A stretch of 64,000 bases of DNA, from the NCBI GenBank assembly GCA_937895705.1, contig CALBKM010000030.1:68045-132044 (forward strand), given 5' to 3'. Source of the stretch: an uncultured Clostridia bacterium (GTDB lineage: Bacteria; Bacillota; Clostridia; Lachnospirales; Lachnospiraceae). The translations under genes were made by a program, and so were the position numbers. Position 1 is the first letter of the stretch. Every line of letters starts with the position of its first letter. The notes beneath the pieces were generated by a model. That model was given only the letters and a program-made list of their open reading frames with translations. It was not told where the DNA came from and searched no databases. Below, piece after piece: positions 58,571-64,000 of this stretch.

Positions 58571-58599
58571 TTGATTTCGAAAGATACTACCTATATAAT
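58571..58599 (+). promoter_or_regulatory. Promoter of ftsH-uvrC
   Basis: TTGATT and TATAAT with a 17-bp spacer lie 88 nt before the ftsH start. Confidence 0.8.
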
Positions 58600-58686
58600 A
58601 AGCATAGGATAGAGGGCGGTTATTCGAAAGAGGAAGGATGCTTGTGGCGATATAACCGCGGAAGAGATAGACAGAAAGGAAAAAGT

Positions 58687-60702
58687 ATGGGAGAGGCTGG
58701 AAATAATAACGATAAGAAGGGAAAAGGGACGCAGAACAATCGGAGCGGTATGTTCTTTTGCCTGATTATTGCTTTGGTTATGGTACTAATGTTCTTTTAT
58801 ATGATGCATTATATGGAGGAGCGTACCAATCAAAAGGTTTCGTATAACGAGTTTATAGAGATGTTAGAGGGCGGTCAGGTCGCGGAAGTTCAGTTGGACG
58901 CCGAAAGCGGAAGGATATTGATTATTCCGAAGCAGGAGTCACAGATGATGCCGAGTATTAAACTGACCTATTATACCGGCTTTTTGGAAGACGGAAATAA
59001 ACTTCAGGAGCGATGTGAGGCGGCCGGTGTTGTGTACAGCCGCATTACGGTGGACAAGACGAATTCCATCCTGAGTTCTATTCTCAGCACGGTGTTGATG
59101 TTTGCGCTTATTTACGGTGTAATGTTCTTTGTGTTTCGTATGTTCAGTAAAAGCGGCGGCGGTATGATGGGAGTCGGAAAAAGTAACGCCAAGGTGTATG
59201 TGGAAAAAGAAACAGGCGTAACGTTTAAGGATGTGGCCGGACAGGAAGAAGCGAAGGAATCTTTAACCGAGATGGTAGATTTTTTGCATAATCCGGGAAA
59301 ATATACCCGTATCGGCGCGAAATTGCCGAAGGGTGCGCTGCTTGTGGGACCGCCGGGTACCGGTAAAACCTTGTTGGCAAAAGCGGTTGCCGGAGAAGCA
59401 AAGGTTCCGTTTTTCTCTCTTTCGGGTTCTGATTTTGTGGAAATGTTCGTTGGCGTGGGTGCCTCTCGTGTCAGAGATTTGTTTAAGCAGGCCCAGGCCC
59501 AGGCTCCTTGCATTATTTTTATTGATGAAGTAGACGCCATCGGCAAAAGCCGTGACTCTCATTACGGCGGCGGAAATGATGAACGTGAGCAGACGTTAAA
59601 CCAGTTGCTTTCCGAAATGGATGGTTTTGATACGTCCAAGGGCCTTGTGATTTTGGCAGCAACCAATCGTCCGGAAGTATTGGATAAGGCACTTCTTCGT
59701 CCGGGACGTTTCGATCGAAGAATTATTGTGGATAAGCCGGATCTAAAGGGACGTATTGATATTTTAAAGGTACACGCAAAGAATGTGCTGATGCATGATT
59801 CCGTTAATTTAGAAGAAATTGCCATGGCAACCTCCGGTGCGGTGGGGTCCGATTTGGCAAATATTATTAATGAAGCGGCGATTCTTGCGGTAAAGCAGGG
59901 GCGTACCGTGGTGACACAGGCGGATCTGTTCGAATCTGTGGAAGTGGTAATTGCGGGTAAGGAAAAGAAAGACCGTATTCTCGGCAAGGAAGAAAAGCAG
60001 ATTGTAGCATATCATGAAGTGGGGCACGCTTTGATTGCTTGTCTTGATAAGAATGCGGAACCGGTGCAAAAGATTACTATTGTGCCTCGTACCATGGGAG
60101 CTCTCGGCTATGTAATGCAGGTGCCTGAGGAAGAGAAGTATTTAATGAAGAAAGACGAGTTGCTGGCTCGTTTGGTTACGTTGTTCGGTGGTCGTGCTGC
60201 GGAGGAGCTTGTTTTCGGAAAAGCAACTACCGGGGCTTCCAATGATATTGAGAAGGCCACTTCCATTGCCCGTGCGATGATTACCCAGTACGGTATGTCG
60301 GAAAAATTCGGTTTAATGGGGCTGGAGTCCGTGCAGAATCGTTATCTGGACGGAAGACCGGTTCAGAATTGTGCGGATGCCACCGCAGCTTTGATTGACA
60401 ATGAAGTAATGGAACTTTTAAAGGAATGTTATGACAAGGCGTATCGGATGCTTTCCGAGAATCGTGAAGTTCTGGATAAGATTGCGGAGTTCCTGTTCGA
60501 GAAGGAGACCATTACCGGAAAGGAATTTATGAAGATTTACCGTGAGGTGAAAGGATTGCCGGAGACGGATGAAGATTCGGATGCGAAAAAGGATTGTGAT
60601 TCGAAGGAAGAAAAAGCGTCCTTTGATGTTGTAATCGGAGAGGCAGCGGAGGTTGGAGAGAAAGAAACTGAAGTTGCAGAGGAAAAGAACACCGAGGAAT
60701 AA
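58687..60702 (+). CDS. ftsH: ATP-dependent membrane zinc protease FtsH
   Basis: A 671-residue AAA+ protease for quality control of membrane and short-lived proteins. Helices at about 21-40 and 128-151 flank a periplasm-side domain. The AAA module has Walker A 221-228 (GPPGTGKT), Walker B 277-282 (IFIDEVD) and the second homology region around 'AATNRPEVLD'. The zinc site is H443-E-V-G-H447, with Val in place of the usual Ala. The C-terminal tail is acidic. GAAAGGA precedes the start at 58687. It shares a transcript with uvrC, which starts 26 nt later. Confidence 0.97.
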   Translation: MGEAGNNNDKKGKGTQNNRSGMFFCLIIALVMVLMFFYMMHYMEERTNQKVSYNEFIEMLEGGQVAEVQLDAESGRILIIPKQESQMMPSIKLTYYTGFLEDGNKLQERCEAAGVVYSRITVDKTNSILSSILSTVLMFALIYGVMFFVFRMFSKSGGGMMGVGKSNAKVYVEKETGVTFKDVAGQEEAKESLTEMVDFLHNPGKYTRIGAKLPKGALLVGPPGTGKTLLAKAVAGEAKVPFFSLSGSDFVEMFVGVGASRVRDLFKQAQAQAPCIIFIDEVDAIGKSRDSHYGGGNDEREQTLNQLLSEMDGFDTSKGLVILAATNRPEVLDKALLRPGRFDRRIIVDKPDLKGRIDILKVHAKNVLMHDSVNLEEIAMATSGAVGSDLANIINEAAILAVKQGRTVVTQADLFESVEVVIAGKEKKDRILGKEEKQIVAYHEVGHALIACLDKNAEPVQKITIVPRTMGALGYVMQVPEEEKYLMKKDELLARLVTLFGGRAAEELVFGKATTGASNDIEKATSIARAMITQYGMSEKFGLMGLESVQNRYLDGRPVQNCADATAALIDNEVMELLKECYDKAYRMLSENREVLDKIAEFLFEKETITGKEFMKIYREVKGLPETDEDSDAKKDCDSKEEKASFDVVIGEAAEVGEKETEVAEEKNTEE

Positions 60703-60728
60703 CACTGTGCAGAAAGGTGAGAATCTTT

Positions 60729-62570
60729 ATGTTTAATATCGAAGAAGAGTTAAAAAAACTCCCGGCTAAGCCGGGAGTTTATATTATGCACGATAAGTCC
60801 GATGCCATCATTTACGTGGGAAAGGCCATCAGCCTGAAAAATCGTGTGCGCCAGTATTTCCAGAGCAGTCGCAATCTGTCTCCGAAAATACAAAAAATGG
60901 TGTCCTTGGTGGCACGTTTTGAGTATATTGTGGTTGATTCCGAGATGGAAGCGCTTGTATTGGAGTGCAACTTAATTAAAGAACATCGTCCGAAGTATAA
61001 TACGATGTTAAAAGACGACAAGCACTATCCTTACATCCGGGTGACGGTGAACGAGCCGTTTCCACGGGTTCTGTTTGCGCGCTCTCGCGGAAAAGATAAA
61101 GCAAAGTATTTTGGACCGTATACCAGCGGGCAGGCGGTTAAGGATACTTTGGACTTGTTGAAAAAAACTTATCAGATTCGGAACTGTAATTTAAATCTTC
61201 CGAAAGAGAAGAGCAGCCGGCCGTGCCTTTATTATCATATGGGCCAGTGCAAGGCACCTTGTCAAGGCGCAATTTCACGGGAAGAGTATGGGACGTCTAT
61301 TGAGCAGGTAATGGCATTTCTGGGCGGAAATTTTGCGTTGATTACCAAGAGGTTGGAACAGTTAATGAAAGAAGCGTCCATGAATTTGGAGTTTGAGAAG
61401 GCGGCGGAATACAGAGATTTATTAGGTAGCGTACATCGTATGGCAGAACGTCAGAAGGCGGATGCGGATTTGACGATAGATCGTGATATCGCGGCAATTG
61501 CTACGGCAGGAGAAGAAGCTGTGGTGCAGGTGTTCTTTGTCCGGGAAGGAAAAATGATCGGGAGAGAGCATTTTTATCTGACCGGGGTGGAAGGAGAAGA
61601 CCGGGCTTGTGTATTGCAGGAGTTTATTAAACAGTTTTACGGCGGAACCCCGCATATCCCGAAGGAATTATTGTTATCGGAAGAAATTGAGGAAAGAGAA
61701 TTGTTAGAAAACTACTTGTCGGAGCGCTCCGGACGAAAAGTAAAGATTCTTGTTCCGAAAAAAGGCGAGAAGGAACGTTTAGTAGAGCTGGCGGAGAAAA
61801 ATGCATCCATGGTTTTACAAAAGGATGCGGAAAAGATTGCTGCGGAAGAGAAGAAGACCAAGGGAGCTGCAGATGAGATTGCAGAGCTCTTAGGACTTCC
61901 GGAGCTGGGACGTACCGAATCCTTTGATATATCCAATACGGCAGGCTTTGCATCAGTTGCGTCCATGGTAGTGTTCGAAAACGGAAGACCGAATAAGTCG
62001 GAGTATCGGAAATTCCGGATTAAAACGGTACAGGGGGCGGATGATTATGCCAGCATGAGAGAGGTGCTTACACGACGGTTCTCTCACGGGTTAAAAGAGT
62101 TGGAAGAAGGAACGGAAGAAAAATTTTCCAAATTCCCCGATTTGATTTTAATGGACGGAGGAAAAGGTCAGGTCAATATTGCGGAGCAGGTGTTGTCGGA
62201 GTTGGGAATTACGATTCCGGTATGCGGTATGGTAAAGGATGATAAACATCGGACCAGAGGATTGTACTTTCATAATGAAGAGCTTCCGATGAACCAGCAT
62301 AGCGAAGGTTTTCGTTTACTGACCCGTATTCAGGACGAGACCCACCGGTTTGCCATAGAATATCACCGTTCGTTGCGAGGAAAGGAACAGGTACATTCTG
62401 TATTAGATGAAATCGAAGGAATCGGACCGACCAGACGCAGGGCGTTGATGAAGGCATTCGGCAGTCAGGAAGCAATTCGTGAGGCAACCGAAGAGGAGCT
62501 TGCTGCGGTGGATTCCATGAACGCAGCGGCGGCACATGCGGTATACAATTTCTTTCGAAAAAAGAAGTAA
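60729..62570 (+). CDS. uvrC: Excinuclease ABC subunit C
   Basis: A 613-residue nucleotide-excision-repair endonuclease. The GIY-YIG domain is N-terminal ('KPGVYIMHDKSDAIIYVGKA'). A UVR motif lies near 205-240 ('MNLEFEKAAEYRDLL'). The RNase H-like second nuclease domain has 'SFDISNTAGFASVASMVVFENG' and 'LILMDGGKGQVN', and the C-terminus ends in helix-hairpin-helix motifs ('EIEGIGPTRRRALM'). AAAGGTG lies 8 nt before ATG 60729; a GTG 12 nt upstream has a weaker site. It is downstream of ftsH without a terminator. No SOS box is apparent near it. Confidence 0.97.
   Translation: MFNIEEELKKLPAKPGVYIMHDKSDAIIYVGKAISLKNRVRQYFQSSRNLSPKIQKMVSLVARFEYIVVDSEMEALVLECNLIKEHRPKYNTMLKDDKHYPYIRVTVNEPFPRVLFARSRGKDKAKYFGPYTSGQAVKDTLDLLKKTYQIRNCNLNLPKEKSSRPCLYYHMGQCKAPCQGAISREEYGTSIEQVMAFLGGNFALITKRLEQLMKEASMNLEFEKAAEYRDLLGSVHRMAERQKADADLTIDRDIAAIATAGEEAVVQVFFVREGKMIGREHFYLTGVEGEDRACVLQEFIKQFYGGTPHIPKELLLSEEIEERELLENYLSERSGRKVKILVPKKGEKERLVELAEKNASMVLQKDAEKIAAEEKKTKGAADEIAELLGLPELGRTESFDISNTAGFASVASMVVFENGRPNKSEYRKFRIKTVQGADDYASMREVLTRRFSHGLKELEEGTEEKFSKFPDLILMDGGKGQVNIAEQVLSELGITIPVCGMVKDDKHRTRGLYFHNEELPMNQHSEGFRLLTRIQDETHRFAIEYHRSLRGKEQVHSVLDEIEGIGPTRRRALMKAFGSQEAIREATEEELAAVDSMNAAAAHAVYNFFRKKK
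60756..60780. repeat. Perfect 11-bp hairpin inside the start of uvrC
   Basis: AAACTCCCGGC-TAA-GCCGGGAGTTT lies about 28 nt after the uvrC ATG, followed by ATATT. It resembles a terminator stem but lies in codons for the conserved GIY-YIG start and has a weak T-tract. Confidence 0.75.
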
Positions 62571-62589
62571 AAAAATTGTAAAAAAGTGC

Positions 62590-62618
62590 TTGACATGAAA
62601 ATGGTTTCGTGGTAAGAT
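62590..62618 (+). promoter_or_regulatory. Promoter of the tRNA-Ser pair
   Basis: TTGACA and TAAGAT with a 17-bp spacer lie 17 nt before the first tRNA. The promoter lies within a 9-bp inverted repeat, AGTGCTTGA (62585-62593) and TCAAGCACT (62621-62629). Confidence 0.8.
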
Positions 62619-62634
62619 AATCAAGCACTGTTTC

Positions 62635-62720
62635 GGAGAGTTGCCCGAGTGGTTTAAGGGGCTGGTCTTGAAAACCAGTGATTCCGAAAGGGACCGTGGG
62701 TTCGAATCCCACATTCTCCG
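62635..62720 (+). tRNA. tRNA-Ser (UGA)
   Basis: The acceptor stem GGAGAGT pairs with ATTCTCC, and the discriminator is G. The anticodon stem CTGGT/ACCAG encloses CTTGAAA, giving anticodon TGA, which reads UCA. A long variable arm and TTCGAATC T-loop confirm a class II tRNA-Ser. The 3' CCA is not encoded. Confidence 0.95.
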
Positions 62721-62786
62721 CTAGGAAGATGGTGGACCGACTTCTTCCGGAACATGGAATTGAATAATGACTTTATGTCAGCAACT

Positions 62787-62875
62787 GGAGAAATACCCAA
62801 GCGGCTGAAGGGGCTCCCCTGGAAAGGGAGTAGGTCGTTAATAGCGGCGCGAGGGTTCAAATCCCTCTTTCTCCG
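62787..62875 (+). tRNA. tRNA-Ser (GGA)
   Basis: The acceptor stem GGAGAAA pairs with TTTCTCC, with discriminator G. The anticodon stem CTCCC/GGGAG encloses CTGGAAA, giving anticodon GGA, which reads UCC and UCU. The variable arm is long and the T-loop is TTCAAATC. CCA is not encoded. It lies 66 nt after tRNA-Ser(UGA). Confidence 0.95.
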
Positions 62876-62923
62876 TTCCTTTTTAAGATGATTTTCAGAA
62901 ATGAAAAAAGTTGAAAAAAGGTA

Positions 62924-62952
62924 TTGACAGTAAAGCACTTCGGTGTTATACT
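62924..62952 (+). promoter_or_regulatory. rRNA operon promoter P1
   Basis: TTGACA and TATACT with a 17-bp spacer lie about 325 nt before the 16S start. Confidence 0.85.
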
Positions 62953-63278
62953 GTGGAAGCTGTCAAAGCGAAGCGAAAGTTTGGAAAGTTTTGAAAAACA
63001 AGATTTTCAAAATAATTCAAACAAGATGCTTGACAAACACAAACGAGTGTGGTAAACTGGTTAAGCTGCTTCGGTAAAAAGAAAGACAGCAAAAGTAATG
63101 AACCTTGATAATTAAACAGTAAGACAACCCTGAAAATTCATTTGAAATTTTCATTCTGAGAAGACGAGAAATCGTACCTCAGAAACAGTAAAGTCCGAAA
63201 GGACAACGGAACAAACCTTTGCTTGGTTCTTTCGAAAGAAAGAAAGTAAGCCAGAGTTGTTCTGAAACAGAATTAAAC
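62953..63278 (+). other. rRNA operon leader region
   Basis: This ~325-nt region contains the second promoter. A CCTTGATAATTAAACA stretch (63105-63120) resembles the boxA-like leader seen before Firmicute rrn genes. A hairpin-prone CTTTCGAAAG stretch lies just before 16S and may form part of the RNase III processing stem. It has no coding gene. Confidence 0.65.
63030..63058 (+). promoter_or_regulatory. rRNA operon promoter P2
   Basis: TTGACA and TAAACT with a 17-bp spacer lie 106 nt after P1's -35. Tandem P1/P2 promoters are usual for rrn operons. Confidence 0.85.

Positions 63279-64000
<722 letters not shown>

Overview
The window is a chromosomal segment of a Firmicute in class Clostridia, most likely family Lachnospiraceae (Clostridium cluster XIVa). 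The 5' half of a 16S rRNA gene at the right end has the signature stretches I associate with that family (inference without a database search). Purine-rich ribosome binding sites, TTGACA/TATAAT promoters with 17-bp spacers, ferredoxin-type aldo/keto reductases and GerMN/Big_14-type sigma-factor cargo agree with this. Most genes are on the + strand.

Layout. 1-1.1 kb: 3' part of guaA. 1.3-2.5 kb: AT-rich stretch with a small Ig-like membrane protein, large inverted repeats and three structured palindromic repeats. 2.5-4.7 kb: a 723-residue orphan protein. 4.8-11.2 kb: a group of small-molecule enzymes and one-component regulators (APH kinase, alpha/beta hydrolase, MerR-GyrI regulator, AraC-BtrH-like fusion, AraC-APH fusion), with a candidate small RNA. 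11.4-14.6 kb: an operon with a neutral-ceramidase-like protein, an orphan protein and two tandem esterases. 14.9-16.2 kb: a minimal chemoreceptor. 16.2-20.4 kb: an AraC regulator divergent from two Gfo/Idh/MocA dehydrogenases and a sugar isomerase/epimerase. 20.5-23.5 kb: TraX-like protein, small hydrolase, Cys-cluster protein, homocysteine methyltransferase-like protein. 23.6-25.1 kb: an AT-rich gene for an ApeA-like HEPN protein, a probable anti-phage gene.

25.2-32.6 kb holds three successive ECF sigma/anti-sigma modules with secreted or membrane cargo; two products share a Big_14-like domain. 32.8-34.5 kb: a GGDEF/EAL protein with a GGDNF site. 34.6-37.6 kb: a BlaI/BlaR1 sensor pair with a well-placed operator and a membrane protein. 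37.7-44.8 kb: two ferredoxin-type aldo/keto reductases, a GNAT, argC, a cytoplasmic GH9 glycosidase and a SodC-like protein. 44.8-47.3 kb: a radical-SAM DNA-repair-type pair behind a promoter carrying two near-consensus SOS boxes. 47.3-50.6 kb: YitT, a FAD-Rieske fusion, a protein with FliM-like motifs and a Crh-like HPr paralogue with a perfect 12-bp leader palindrome.

50.6-62.6 kb is core housekeeping: tgt, yajC, a PHP phosphoesterase, a YajC-linked membrane protein, gdpP, rplI, dnaB, a MerR regulator, ftsH and uvrC. It is followed by two tRNA-Ser genes, tandem rRNA promoters and the start of an rrn operon that runs off the window.

The strongest leads are the HEPN protein, the SOS-box/radical-SAM unit, the three-module ECF cluster, the structured repeats at 2.2-2.5 kb and the candidate sRNA at 8.0 kb. 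No CRISPR array, insertion sequence or prophage was seen. Functions are assigned by motif recognition only.
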